A stretch of DNA of 64,000 bases from Tabrizicola_A aquatica (GTDB taxonomy: Bacteria; Pseudomonadota; Alphaproteobacteria; Rhodobacterales; Rhodobacteraceae), in assembly GCA_965194375.1 (NCBI GenBank), contig CBDAEL010000001.1, one strand, 5' to 3'. Under the pieces are notes generated by a model. That model worked only from the letters and a program-made list of their open reading frames with translations, made no database searches and was not told where the DNA came from. Shown here in pieces: positions 7,734 to 16,934 of the stretch (positions are counted from its first letter, which is position 1; every line of letters starts with the position of its first letter). The translations under genes and the position numbers were made by a program.

Positions 7734-9929
7734 TCAGTCGCCTTGCTCGGACCGCTTGTAGGCATAGCGGTTTCCATAGCTGTAGCCACTCCGCCCACCC
7801 TTTGCCCGGCGGGGATCGTAGCCGTTGAAGACAATTCCCTTCAATGACACGCCGGCCGCTTCAAGCGTCTTTTGCACCGCCTCCAGCTCCTCGACCGGCG
7901 TCACCAGATGCCGAGCAACCCCAATCACGGATCCAGCCTTGCGCCCGATGATGGCCGCGTCGGTCACGGCAAGCATCGGGGGGGCGTCGAAAATGACAAG
8001 ATCGAAGCGGCGGTCCAGCTCTGCGATGAGTTCGGCCAGCCTGTCGCGCATCAGAAGCTCTGAGGGGTTTGGCGGAAAGGCCCCTGTGACGATCAATGAC
8101 AGATTGCTGATTTCGCTGTCTCGCAAAACCGATTCCAGTTCAACCGCATCAGATAGATAGTCGGTCAGACCAAGTAACTTTTTCGGCAAGCCGAAATACT
8201 TGCGCAGCGTGCCCCGCCGCATGTCGGCGTCAATCAGGCAAACCTTTTGTCCGGCCTGCGCCGCGACACAGGCAAGGTTTGCAGAGATGAAAGACTTCCC
8301 CGCGCCCGGCGCGGCGCTGGTCACAACGATCGACTTTGACCGTGCATCCAGCATTCCAAAATGCAGGCTGGTTCGCAAAGAACGCAACGCCTCGACCACA
8401 ACATCTTCGGGGTCGTCTCGGGCAATGAGCGCAAGACGTCCCGCCGTATACTTGACCTGCCCTGAGTAGCTGTTGACCGTGGCAAAGACGGGAAGCCCAA
8501 GGCGTTCAATCTCGGTGACGCTGTCGATGCCACGCCGCAGCCAATTGCGCAGCAGAACGATGCCAACACCTAGAAAACCCCCAACCACAAGCGCGATTCC
8601 CATAATGGAAAGCCGCCGCGGAGCGACTTGTTCAAGCATTGTCACCGCTTGATCGACGACGCGCACAGATCCGATCTGGCTTGCACTGAGAACGCGCAGT
8701 TCTTGCGCGCGATTGATAAGCTCAACGTAGCTTGCTTGGGCCAGTTCCAGATTGCGCGTGAGGTTGACCACTTCCCGCTGGGTTTCCGGCAGGTTCGTGA
8801 TCCCTGCCTGCAATTCAACAAGACGGCCTTGCAGCGCCTGCCTTTTCTCTAGGAGCTGGCGATAGATCGGATGGTTCGGGGTATACTTTTCCTTGATTTC
8901 CTCTTCCCGCAGCACAAGCAGGCGCAGCTCGGCTTCGATCCCCATCGTCTCGGTCAGGAGGCTTTGCGTCTCAAATGCGAGATCGACCGAATTCTGGGCC
9001 GCGCGATATTCGTTCAGGGCTTTTTCGGCCACCCCAACGGCAACCTCGCTTGCGGGAATCTGGCTTTCAAGAAATTCAAGCGCCTTACGCGCCTCGGCTG
9101 CGCTTTGCGTGATGTTCTGCTCGGCATAGGCGCGGATGATTGCAGCCAGTTGGGTCGCCGTATCCTCGCGGTCCTGACCGCGCAGATTGACCGTAACGAT
9201 CCCAGTTTGGCGGCCACGTTCAGAGACGCCCAAGCGGCTCGACAGGCGAGAGATCGCGCCAAGTTCTGTCAGATGCACGATTGAATAGGCCCGCCCCACA
9301 TCGCCGTCCAATCGTGCGACCTGAACTGCGATGCCGCGCTCTTTGTCCGACAAAAGCACGCCAACGGTGCCGAGCTTTTCCGTCCCGTCAGGCAAGGTCA
9401 TGGAGAAGCCATCCGAAGACGTCTTTACCATCACCATCTCTTGATCCACCCATTCGGGGGGGACTTCCAGATAGGACAGGGTGATCGCGTCGCCCTTGCG
9501 AGCATAGGCGGCCAAGACGCCCCAGTCTGGCCAAGGTAAGTCGCGGGTGGCCATCGCATAGCCGATGACCGGCGCGCGCATGGGTTTCGCCACCCAGTCT
9601 AGCCTGAGGTCAGCCGCGGCACGCCCCAGAACCTGCCGCGAACGAATGATCTCAAGCTCTGCCAAGGTGCTAGAGCTTTCATTCCCAACCAGCGCCCCCA
9701 CCGAAGAGGGCAAAGCAAGCGTGCCTTGGCCGGCCTGAATTTGAAGCATCGCATTCGCCTCATAGGTCGGCGGCGTGAGCCACAGATAGGCCATCGAGAG
9801 CATAAAACAGCCGGTCACCGCAGCGACAATGGTTGGCTTTCCCGCCCAAAGGGTCGCGAAAAGATCACCAAGGTCGATCTCGTCAGACGCTGGCTCCCGC
9901 GTGGCGAGTTCAGGCTTCTTCATCATCAT
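7734..9929 (-). CDS. wzc: Wzc-like polysaccharide co-polymerase and tyrosine autokinase
   Basis: A protein of 731 residues (from the ATG at 9929) that fuses a Wzz-type chain-length domain to a BY-kinase. There are two membrane helices (about 32-52 and 441-461) with a long periplasmic part between them, including the coiled-coil stretch ALNEYRAAQ and REEEIKEKYTPNHPIY typical of the family. The cytoplasmic kinase has Walker A SAAPGAGKS (538-546), Walker A' LIDADMRRG (565-573), Walker B LVIFDAPP and a tyrosine cluster near the end (SGYSYGNRYAY) for autophosphorylation. With Wza it forms the export channel; phosphorylation state controls polymer length. Three consecutive ATGs (9929, 9926, 9923) are possible starts; an earlier in-frame start would overlap wzb by 47 bases. 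Confidence 0.93.
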   Translation of the reverse strand: MMMKKPELATREPASDEIDLGDLFATLWAGKPTIVAAVTGCFMLSMAYLWLTPPTYEANAMLQIQAGQGTLALPSSVGALVGNESSSTLAELEIIRSRQVLGRAAADLRLDWVAKPMRAPVIGYAMATRDLPWPDWGVLAAYARKGDAITLSYLEVPPEWVDQEMVMVKTSSDGFSMTLPDGTEKLGTVGVLLSDKERGIAVQVARLDGDVGRAYSIVHLTELGAISRLSSRLGVSERGRQTGIVTVNLRGQDREDTATQLAAIIRAYAEQNITQSAAEARKALEFLESQIPASEVAVGVAEKALNEYRAAQNSVDLAFETQSLLTETMGIEAELRLLVLREEEIKEKYTPNHPIYRQLLEKRQALQGRLVELQAGITNLPETQREVVNLTRNLELAQASYVELINRAQELRVLSASQIGSVRVVDQAVTMLEQVAPRRLSIMGIALVVGGFLGVGIVLLRNWLRRGIDSVTEIERLGLPVFATVNSYSGQVKYTAGRLALIARDDPEDVVVEALRSLRTSLHFGMLDARSKSIVVTSAAPGAGKSFISANLACVAAQAGQKVCLIDADMRRGTLRKYFGLPKKLLGLTDYLSDAVELESVLRDSEISNLSLIVTGAFPPNPSELLMRDRLAELIAELDRRFDLVIFDAPPMLAVTDAAIIGRKAGSVIGVARHLVTPVEELEAVQKTLEAAGVSLKGIVFNGYDPRRAKGGRSGYSYGNRYAYKRSEQGD

Positions 9930-9930
9930 T

Positions 9931-10392
9931 TCAACCTGCTTTCCCGCCCAGACGTGAAACCCATGCTGCGCTTGCACGAAGGATCAGCGAGACAGTCTGT
10001 TCATGTACCAAGGCGGGTTTGCGATAGGGGTCCGGGACGTCTGTTCCGCCGTCAATCCATTGGCCATAAAGCATGGTTCGCCCGACAAGTTGGGGGAACC
10101 GCTCTGCAATTTCGCGGCGGTGCGACCGTTCCATGACGAGAATAAGATCATGCTCGGCCCCAAGCGTCGGCGTCAACATGCGCGCGATATGGCCATCAAG
10201 TTCGACACCTTGCCGTCGTGCGGCCTCCGTTGCTTCTGCATCCGCTGGACAGCCGGTCATCGCGTGAAGACCGGCAGAGCCGATCTTCAGCCCGGGCAAT
10301 GCGGCAGACAGCGCCCGTTCGCCAACGGGCGATCTGCAGATGTTTCCGATGCAGACCACAAGAATGGATTGGAACATCGCTTGCCCCGTCAT
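9931..10392 (-). CDS. wzb: Low-molecular-weight protein-tyrosine phosphatase (Wzb-like)
   Basis: A protein of 153 residues with the phosphatase P-loop CIGNICRSP near the N-terminus (C-X5-R) and the general-acid loop DVPDPY near residue 119. It should dephosphorylate the Wzc tyrosine tail and so reset the assembly cycle; the wza-wzb-wzc order is the classic one. The ATG at 10392 directly follows the wza stop; an internal ATG at 10377, with GGGG upstream, is an alternative start that would remove five residues. The wzc stop-start junction is one base away. Confidence 0.92.
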   Translation of the reverse strand: MTGQAMFQSILVVCIGNICRSPVGERALSAALPGLKIGSAGLHAMTGCPADAEATEAARRQGVELDGHIARMLTPTLGAEHDLILVMERSHRREIAERFPQLVGRTMLYGQWIDGGTDVPDPYRKPALVHEQTVSLILRASAAWVSRLGGKAG

Positions 10393-11460
10393 TCAAAGAT
10401 TCCGAACCGCGCGAGTTGCATTCACAGATGGCAGGAAACGGCTGATGGCGTCATTCCAGCGCTGGATCGGCGCCCGCGTCACATAGATGACGTCCATTGG
10501 ACGCAACGCAAAACGCGTACCGATCAGGTATCCTTCGGGGTTGGACGTATCGAGCTGGAAGACGGTCGTTTTGCCGTCAATCTCGCGGAAGACAAAGACG
10601 CCCCGGGCATCGGCGCGCAAATCATCAAGGCCACCTTGCCGGGACAGGGCTTGCGTAAGCGAGAGGGGCGTTTCGGTCAGATCGACCGTGGATGGCTTGG
10701 AAATTTCGCCCAAGAGATAGGCTTCGCGGATGGTTTTCCGGGGCACCGACACCACGTCCCCGCCCGCGAGAACAGGATTATTCTGCGCAACAGATCCAGA
10801 CAGAAAACCTTCGAGATCAACGCGGTAGTTCTGACCGCCGCGGCGAATGGAAATCGCCTGCGTGTCGGCGTCTTTCTTCAGGCCACCAGCGGCGTTGATC
10901 GCCTCAAGCAAGGTCAATGAAGAGGTCTGGACAAATTGCGTATTTGGCTTAGCGACCTCACCGCCGACGACGACTTTCTGTGAGGCAAATTCCGCCACGC
11001 GAACATCGACCTGAGGCTCGGGGAAGAACTCACTCAGGCGGCGGACAAGCTCCAGACGCAGATCCTCGACTGCACGGCCGCGGGCTTCGACTGTGCCGAT
11101 GAATGGGAAGGTCAGGTTCCCGTCTGATCGCACGAGATAGCCCGTTGTTATCGTATCGGCACCGGTCGGGACCGCCAGTTCTGGTTGGTCGAAGACAAAG
11201 ATCGAGATCACATCACCGGCACCTATGCGGTACTCACTGCGACGTACGGCGGGCAGGTTGGTTACAGCATGCCCGCTGTGCAGAGTGTCAGCACCACCGG
11301 AATAGGTTTGATCCAACCTGATGATTGTCACGCCGTCCAGTTGAGCCTGCCCGGCTTTTGTGACGGGGAAGTTCATCGCGGCGTCGCCGCAAGCGCTGAG
11401 AGCCAAGGCAAAAAGAAGTGATGAGAAAACGCGGGGCATGAAAATCAGTTTGCGCTCCAT
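10393..11460 (-). CDS. wza: Wza-like outer-membrane polysaccharide export lipoprotein
   Basis: A protein of 355 residues from the chosen ATG at 11460. It begins with a lipoprotein signal (MPRVFSSLLFALALSAC, lipobox LSAC), so the mature N-terminal cysteine is lipid-modified. YRIGAGDVISIFVFDQPEL opens the Poly_export (PES) domain, followed by soluble-ligand-binding-beta-grasp (SLBB) repeats around VVVGGEVAKPNTQ and AYLLGEISKPSTVDL. It should form the octameric channel through the outer membrane. In-frame starts at 11538 (long, unlike a signal peptide) and 11439 (just before the hydrophobic stretch) are alternatives. It is the first gene of the wza-wzb-wzc set and faces wbpM across a long divergent gap. 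Confidence 0.9.
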   Translation of the reverse strand: MERKLIFMPRVFSSLLFALALSACGDAAMNFPVTKAGQAQLDGVTIIRLDQTYSGGADTLHSGHAVTNLPAVRRSEYRIGAGDVISIFVFDQPELAVPTGADTITTGYLVRSDGNLTFPFIGTVEARGRAVEDLRLELVRRLSEFFPEPQVDVRVAEFASQKVVVGGEVAKPNTQFVQTSSLTLLEAINAAGGLKKDADTQAISIRRGGQNYRVDLEGFLSGSVAQNNPVLAGGDVVSVPRKTIREAYLLGEISKPSTVDLTETPLSLTQALSRQGGLDDLRADARGVFVFREIDGKTTVFQLDTSNPEGYLIGTRFALRPMDVIYVTRAPIQRWNDAISRFLPSVNATRAVRNL

Positions 11461-12039
11461 CCGCACCCAAGCGGCTGTATCAATAGTGGTTGGGGGGCCA
11501 TAGAAATCGACGGCAACCCACAAAATCAGGCTTAACAATTCGTTTGGCGTTTAATCCATCCGTTCGGTCATGTCTATGCTCAGTTCTGCGCTTTTGTTCA
11601 ACATGCTGCAACCAAAGGCCGCTAAGGCTGGACGCCAAAAGCACCACACCCGGGTTGCACCGATTGCAGAAAGCAGCCCCAAAGATCCAAAGCGTATCGT
11701 GCGGCTGCAACAGGCGCAAACCACCCACCGGCTGACGCGTCTTCCTCGCGCTTTGGGCATCTCGGAGCCCGCTCGTTCCGTCTGCCAAGAAGAATCTGCT
11801 TCCGCTTCCCCTTAACCAGGGGCACGATTGCCGGTATAGATCGCGTTATTCGAATCAAGATATTTCAAATTTTTTCATGCTTTTATTTCTTATCGGAATT
11901 TTTTCCGCTGTGATTCAGCGGTATGCGGTCATGCCGCCTTGTCATTGTGGCCTGTGCCCGCAAGGCGCAAACCGCTTGTATCTGTCTGCGTTGGTGCATG
12001 GTCGGTGTGTTCCCGAACGCAGCCATGGTCATGCCAGAC
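11461..12039. promoter_or_regulatory. Divergent intergenic region between wza and wbpM
   Basis: About 580 bases lie between the two divergent starts. The stretch 11845-11910 is distinctly AT-rich (runs of T at 11870-11875 and 11898-11905) and is the best place for the wbpM promoter. Just after it is a short hairpin, CCGCTG-TGATT-CAGCGG. Small ORFs occur on both strands at 11480-11860, but none shows a recognised family, a good ribosome-binding site or consistent codon use, so no gene is called. The real wbpM start may lie up to 120 bases further upstream than annotated. Confidence 0.45.
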
Positions 12040-14028
12040 ATGACTGACACCGTTTCGCCCTCGTTCGCGCGGCTTCTGCGGCTGGGTCGCACCGAGAAAC
12101 GGCTTTTGCAGATGTGCGCGGACAGTGTTCTCGTCATCGTCTGTTTCGGCGCCGCTATGGCGTTGCGCCTTGAGAGCTTTGCATTCCTTGGGAACTCTTC
12201 CGTCTGGCTTATGGCCCTGATCTGCGTGCCAGCCACCATTCTGATGTTTCTGGCCTTTGGACTTTATCGCTCGATCCTGCGGTTTATCAGTGGGCAGGTC
12301 CTGCGCGCGATCGGCTGCGGCGTGATCTTTTCGGCCGCATTCCTGTTCCTGTTGGCCGCGCTGCTTTCGGCCCCGTTGCCCCGGTCTGTTCCGGGAATCT
12401 ATGCGCTTTTGCTGTTCGTATCGGCTGGCGGGCTGCGTTTTGTTGCCCGGGCCATGTTTCAGTCGCTTGCAAAAAGCGCGCGCATACCTGTCGCCATCTA
12501 TGGTGCAGGCGAAGCGGGACGCCAATTGAAGGACGCGTTGCAGAATGGGCGGGACTACCTGCCGTTGGCGTTCTTTGATGACGATCCGACGCTGCACGGC
12601 GCTGTGATCAGTGGTCGTACCGTCTTTGCGCCGGATCAGATCGCGCAGGTGGTGGAGGATATGGGCGTGGCGTCGATTCTCTTGGCTGTCCCGAGCGCGT
12701 CGCGGTTGCGGCGGCGCGAGATCGTCGAAGAGGTTGGCAAGCTTGGTCTTCAGGTGAAGACGATCCCCGGAATCGCCGACATTGTCTCGGGCCGCGCAAC
12801 GGTGAGCGAGCTGCGCCAGATCAGCCCCGAAGACCTGCTTGGTCGTGATGCCGTGCCGCCACGCGAAGACCTGATGCAGCGCAACATCACCGGCAAGGTC
12901 GTCATGGTGACAGGCGCTGGTGGATCGATTGGCAGCGAGCTTTGCCGCCAGATCGTGCAATTCGCACCCACCGAAATCATCCTGTTCGAGCTGTCAGAAT
13001 TCGCGCTGTACTCGATCACCCATGAGCTGCGCGAAACCCTGTCGGTCAGTGGTCGAGAGGCGACAGTACGCGGGGTTCTCGGATCGGTCCAAAACGCACG
13101 CCGCGTGCGGGATGTGATGAAGAGCTTTGGCGTTCAGACGGTTTATCATGCGGCCGCCTACAAGCATGTCGTCTTGGTTGAGGAAAACGTTACCGAAGGC
13201 ATTCGCAACAACGTCTTTGGCACGTTGGTCTTGGCTGAGGCCGCGGCTGATCTGGGGGTTGAGAGCTTTATCCTGATCTCGACCGATAAGGCGGTGCGCC
13301 CGACGAACTTCATGGGGGCGTCGAAGCGGATGGCAGAGCTGGTCTGCCAGGCGTTTGCCCAACGCAAGGGCCACACCACGTTCTCGATGGTGCGTTTCGG
13401 CAATGTCTTGGGCTCATCCGGCTCGGTCTTGCCGCGTTTTCGGTCGCAAATCGAGAAGGGCGGACCTGTCACGGTCACCCATCCCGATATCACACGATAC
13501 TTCATGACCATTCCCGAAGCGGCCCAGCTGGTCATCCAAGCGGGTGCGATGGCACGAGGTGGGGACGTGTTTGTTTTGGACATGGGTGATCCCGTCAAGA
13601 TCCTTGATCTCGCGGAAAGCATGATCCGGCTGCACGGGCTCAAGCCATATCTGCTGGATGAGGATGGCCCCAACGACAAGCTGAGCGGCGATATCGGAAT
13701 TCGCTTTGTTGGCCTGAACAAGGGCGAGAAGCTTTTCGAGGAGCTTCTGATCGGCGAAAATCCGATGCCCACCGCACACCCCAGAATCATGACCGCAACC
13801 GAGATGTCATTGCCTTGGAGCAAGCTTCACCCAATGCTCCAGCATTTGAACGCCGCATGCCTCGATTTCGATCTGGAAAAGATCAAAGCCATTTTCCTAG
13901 AGGCACCTTTGGCTTTCCAACCAAGTGGAAACGCCATCCATGATCTCACCTGGCTGGCGAGGGGAGCGATCGAGACGGCCCAACCATTGCCATTGCAGAC
14001 ACCGGTGGCAGCCGAAATAGCGCCCTGA
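12040..14028 (+). CDS. wbpM: WbpM/CapD-type membrane UDP-N-acetylglucosamine 4,6-dehydratase
   Basis: About 662 residues. The N-terminal third has four hydrophobic helices, then a first Rossmann-like domain (VAIYGAGEAGRQLKDAL), then the catalytic SDR domain: VMVTGAGGSIGSELCRQI, YHAAAYKHV, LISTDKAVRPTNFMGASKRMAE. The tyrosine of the usual SDR YxxxK is replaced by methionine (M-x3-K), as in the WbpM/PglF/CapD branch. These enzymes make UDP-4-keto-6-deoxy sugars from UDP-GlcNAc, the precursor of QuiNAc, FucNAc or bacillosamine. The start is uncertain: ATGs at 12025, 12031 and 12040 all lie just before the first membrane helix and none has a clear Shine-Dalgarno. It is divergent from wza and belongs functionally to the same locus. 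Confidence 0.9.
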   Translation: MTDTVSPSFARLLRLGRTEKRLLQMCADSVLVIVCFGAAMALRLESFAFLGNSSVWLMALICVPATILMFLAFGLYRSILRFISGQVLRAIGCGVIFSAAFLFLLAALLSAPLPRSVPGIYALLLFVSAGGLRFVARAMFQSLAKSARIPVAIYGAGEAGRQLKDALQNGRDYLPLAFFDDDPTLHGAVISGRTVFAPDQIAQVVEDMGVASILLAVPSASRLRRREIVEEVGKLGLQVKTIPGIADIVSGRATVSELRQISPEDLLGRDAVPPREDLMQRNITGKVVMVTGAGGSIGSELCRQIVQFAPTEIILFELSEFALYSITHELRETLSVSGREATVRGVLGSVQNARRVRDVMKSFGVQTVYHAAAYKHVVLVEENVTEGIRNNVFGTLVLAEAAADLGVESFILISTDKAVRPTNFMGASKRMAELVCQAFAQRKGHTTFSMVRFGNVLGSSGSVLPRFRSQIEKGGPVTVTHPDITRYFMTIPEAAQLVIQAGAMARGGDVFVLDMGDPVKILDLAESMIRLHGLKPYLLDEDGPNDKLSGDIGIRFVGLNKGEKLFEELLIGENPMPTAHPRIMTATEMSLPWSKLHPMLQHLNAACLDFDLEKIKAIFLEAPLAFQPSGNAIHDLTWLARGAIETAQPLPLQTPVAAEIAP

Positions 14029-14114
14029 TGGGCTTCTTTTGGATGACAACAGCAGCGAGCGTACAGAACAGTGGGCGACCCGGCGCCGCCGGTCTCGTTG
14101 GCAAGCGTCACGCG

Positions 14115-14834
14115 TCAGAGCGGCCGAGCCGGGCCGCCAAGCGCTATGGTGGAGCCGTGGTTTTCCTGCAGAAAGCGCAGGAAGTTGTCGCGGAACTGGC
14201 AAGTGTGGGAATGGGCCAGCGCGTCGGCGCGTTCAACATCCCGCGCGCGGATCGCGTCTAGCATGGCCGCATGCTCTTCGGTCAGCAAGATGCCGTCATG
14301 GGTGCGTTCAAGATAGTCGAAATGCAGGTGCAGCATCCGGCGGCCCTGATCGAGAAGCCGTTCGTAAAAGCCCGACAGGTAGGGATTGCGGCCCGCCACG
14401 GCGATGGCCATGTGAAACTTCTTGTTGGCCTCGGACATGTTCAGGTGGTTGCCACCCTTTACGGCGGCTTCAAACGCCGCTTGTGCGCGGGCGATGCGGA
14501 GGAGGTCGTCTTCGGTCCGCAATTCTGCGGCAAGGCGGGTGTTCATCCGCTGAGCGATGTCCAGCGCTTCGACATATTTCGGGAAGCTTTGCACATCAAT
14601 CGGGGCGACGATGGTGGAGCGATTGGCCAGCGTCACGACTAGCCCGTCACCTGCCAGCCGAATGAACGCCTCACGCACGGGGGAACGGGACATGGCGAAA
14701 CGCTCGGCGAAGGTGGTTTCGTCCAAAAGCTGGCCGGGCGAGAGGGCAAGTGACAGAATCTCATCGCGCAGGGTTTCATAGGCAAAGCGCGCGCCGGTGC
14801 CTTTCAGGCGTCTCGTCTCGGTGTCGCCGTCCAT
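14115..14834 (-). CDS. GntR family transcriptional regulator (FadR/FCD subfamily)
   Basis: A protein of 239 residues. An N-terminal winged helix-turn-helix (YETLRDEILSLALSPGQLLDE ... MSRSPVREAFIRLAGDGLV, about 15-75) is followed by an all-helical FCD effector domain with the metal-site histidines in NKKFHMAIA and the later HLHFDYL and DALAHSHTCQF. FCD regulators usually repress catabolic operons and release DNA on binding an organic acid. The ATG at 14834 is chosen because GGAGGGAACGGGGGG precedes it; a longer in-frame ORF upstream to 14996 would run through the ilvD terminator. Its targets are not evident: it is convergent with wbpM and follows ilvD on the same strand after a terminator. Confidence 0.87.
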   Translation of the reverse strand: MDGDTETRRLKGTGARFAYETLRDEILSLALSPGQLLDETTFAERFAMSRSPVREAFIRLAGDGLVVTLANRSTIVAPIDVQSFPKYVEALDIAQRMNTRLAAELRTEDDLLRIARAQAAFEAAVKGGNHLNMSEANKKFHMAIAVAGRNPYLSGFYERLLDQGRRMLHLHFDYLERTHDGILLTEEHAAMLDAIRARDVERADALAHSHTCQFRDNFLRFLQENHGSTIALGGPARPL

Positions 14835-14957
14835 CTTGCCCCCCGTTCCCTCCCTATCACTAGCCAGTTCGCTGCAACGTGTCGACACGGAACATTCTGG
14901 AAGGGGCCGATTGGCGCGGGAGGTTTGGGGGTCAGGCCGCCTCTTTAGGCGGGCATG

Positions 14958-14989
14958 AAAAAAGGCCCGGCGCTGAGGCCGGGCCTTTT
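14958..14989 (-). terminator. Rho-independent terminator of ilvD
   Basis: GGCCCGGC (14964-14971) pairs perfectly with GCCGGGCC (14978-14985) around a six-base loop. On the minus strand the stem is followed by six T residues (14958-14963). It sits 17 bases after the ilvD stop. The A/T flanks also extend the stem, so it may work weakly in the other direction. Confidence 0.88.
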
Positions 14990-15005
14990 GGTTCATGTCG
15001 AACGA

Positions 15006-16847
15006 TCACGCCTCGTCGGGGAGTTTCCGCACCGCACCCTTGTCGGCCGAGGTGGCAAAGAGCGCATAGGCTTTCAGCGCTTGGCTGACTTTGCGCGGAC
15101 GGGCTTTTTCCGGCTTCCAGCCTTTCTTGTCCTGTTCGGCGCGGCGCTGGGCCAACTCTGCCTCAGGCACCCGCAGGCTAATAGTGCGGTTCGGAATGTC
15201 GATGTCGATCATGTCACCTTCGCGGACCAAACCGATTGCGCCACCCGCCGCCGCCTCGGGAGAGGCGTGGCCGATGGACAGGCCCGAAGTGCCGCCAGAG
15301 AAGCGCCCGTCGGTGAGAAGCGCGCAGGCTTTGCCCAGACCTTTGGATTTCAGATAGCTGGTCGGATAGAGCATTTCCTGCATGCCCGGCCCGCCCTTTG
15401 GCCCTTCGTAGCGGATGACGACGACGTCACCCTCTTTGATCTTGTTCGACAAGATCGCCTCAACCGAAGCGTTTTGCGATTCAAACACGCGGGCAGGGCC
15501 AGAGAATTTCAGGATGGATTCGTCCACGCCAGCGGTTTTCACGATGCAGCCGTCGGGGGCGATGTTGCCTTTCAGAACAGCCAGACCGCCATCTTGGGAA
15601 AACGCGTGTTTGGCCGAGCGAATGACGCCCTTTTCGCGGTCAAGGTCCAGTTCGGCATAGCGCTTGTTCTGGCTGAACGCGGTGGCACTGCGGACATTGC
15701 CCGGCGCGGCTTTGAAGAATTCACGCACATTGTCTTGGGTGGTGCGGCTGATGTCCCAACGATCCAGCGCGTCTTTCATCGTGGGCGAATGAACCGTGAC
15801 ACAGTCGCGGTTCAGAAGGCCCGCGTTGTCCAGCTGGCCCAAGATCGCCATGATGCCACCGGCGCGGTGGACGTCTTCCATATGCACGTCTTGCTTGGCG
15901 GGCGCGACCTTCGACAGGCAGGGCACGCGGCGCGACATGGCGTCGATGTCGTCCATGGTGAAATCAATCCCGCCCTCATGCGCGGCGGCCAAAACGTGCA
16001 GCACGGTGTTGGTGGACCCGCCCATCGCGATGTCCAGCGCCATGGCGTTTTCGAACGCCTTCTTGTTGGCGACATTGCGCGGCAGAACAGAGTCGTCGTT
16101 CTGTTCGTAATAGCGCTTGGTGATGTCGACGATCAGGTGACCGGCCTCGATGAACAGCCGCTTGCGGTCGCCGTGGGTCGCAAGGGTGGAGCCGTTGCCG
16201 GGCAGCGACAAGCCCAGCGCTTCGGTCAGGCAGTTCATCGAATTGGCGGTGAACATGCCGCTGCACGACCCGCAGGTCGGACAGGCGGCCTTTTCGATCT
16301 CGTCGACTTCTTCGTCGGTGTATTTGTCATCAGCTGCGACAACCATCGCGTCGACCAGATCGAGCGCGATTTCCTTGCCCTTGATGACCGCCTTACCAGC
16401 CTCCATCGGGCCGCCCGAGACGAACACGGCCGGAATGTTCAGCCGCATGGCCGCCATCAACATACCGGGGGTGATTTTATCGCAGTTGGAGATACAGACC
16501 ATGGCGTCGGCGCAATGGGCGTTGACCATGTACTCGACCGAGTCAGCAATGATTTCGCGCGAGGGCAGCGAATAGAGCATGCCATCATGGCCCATGGCGA
16601 TGCCGTCATCGACGGCAATCGTGGAGAATTCCTTGGCCACACCGCCCGCCGCCTCAACCTCGCGCGCGACCATTTGGCCGAGGTCTTTCAGGTGGACGTG
16701 ACCGGGCACGAACTGGGTGAACGAGTTGACGATCGCGATGATCGGCTTGCCAAAATCGCCGTCTTTCATGCCGGTGGCGCGCCACAGACCTCGGGCACCG
16801 GCGTTGTTGCGGCCGTGGGTGGTGGTGCGGGAACGATAGACGGGCAT
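15006..16847 (-). CDS. ilvD: Dihydroxy-acid dehydratase
   Basis: A protein of 613 residues, the usual length for the long IlvD class. It converts 2,3-dihydroxy-isovalerate and 2,3-dihydroxy-3-methylvalerate to the 2-oxo acids in valine and isoleucine synthesis. Iron-sulfur cluster cysteines are visible in VCISNCDKITPG and AACPTCGSCSGMFTANSMNC, and the substrate/active-site region LLTDGRFSGGTSGLSIGH lies near the C-terminus. The ATG at 16847 has GGAGGATACCC directly upstream; two in-frame Met codons further up are rejected. A hairpin terminator follows. A very long open frame on the opposite strand is only a by-product of high GC content. Confidence 0.97.
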   Translation of the reverse strand: MPVYRSRTTTHGRNNAGARGLWRATGMKDGDFGKPIIAIVNSFTQFVPGHVHLKDLGQMVAREVEAAGGVAKEFSTIAVDDGIAMGHDGMLYSLPSREIIADSVEYMVNAHCADAMVCISNCDKITPGMLMAAMRLNIPAVFVSGGPMEAGKAVIKGKEIALDLVDAMVVAADDKYTDEEVDEIEKAACPTCGSCSGMFTANSMNCLTEALGLSLPGNGSTLATHGDRKRLFIEAGHLIVDITKRYYEQNDDSVLPRNVANKKAFENAMALDIAMGGSTNTVLHVLAAAHEGGIDFTMDDIDAMSRRVPCLSKVAPAKQDVHMEDVHRAGGIMAILGQLDNAGLLNRDCVTVHSPTMKDALDRWDISRTTQDNVREFFKAAPGNVRSATAFSQNKRYAELDLDREKGVIRSAKHAFSQDGGLAVLKGNIAPDGCIVKTAGVDESILKFSGPARVFESQNASVEAILSNKIKEGDVVVIRYEGPKGGPGMQEMLYPTSYLKSKGLGKACALLTDGRFSGGTSGLSIGHASPEAAAGGAIGLVREGDMIDIDIPNRTISLRVPEAELAQRRAEQDKKGWKPEKARPRKVSQALKAYALFATSADKGAVRKLPDEA

Positions 16848-16934
16848 GGGTATCCTCCGGGCTTTGTCAGGCATCAAGTGGCATCGGCAGTCTTATGGGT
16901 CAAGGTGCCTGTGCAAAAGATAAGCGCAGAATGC

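Noticed and set aside
11480..11860. Possible small genes in the wza-wbpM gap
   Set aside because: No ribosome-binding site, domain or consistent codon preference was found on either strand.
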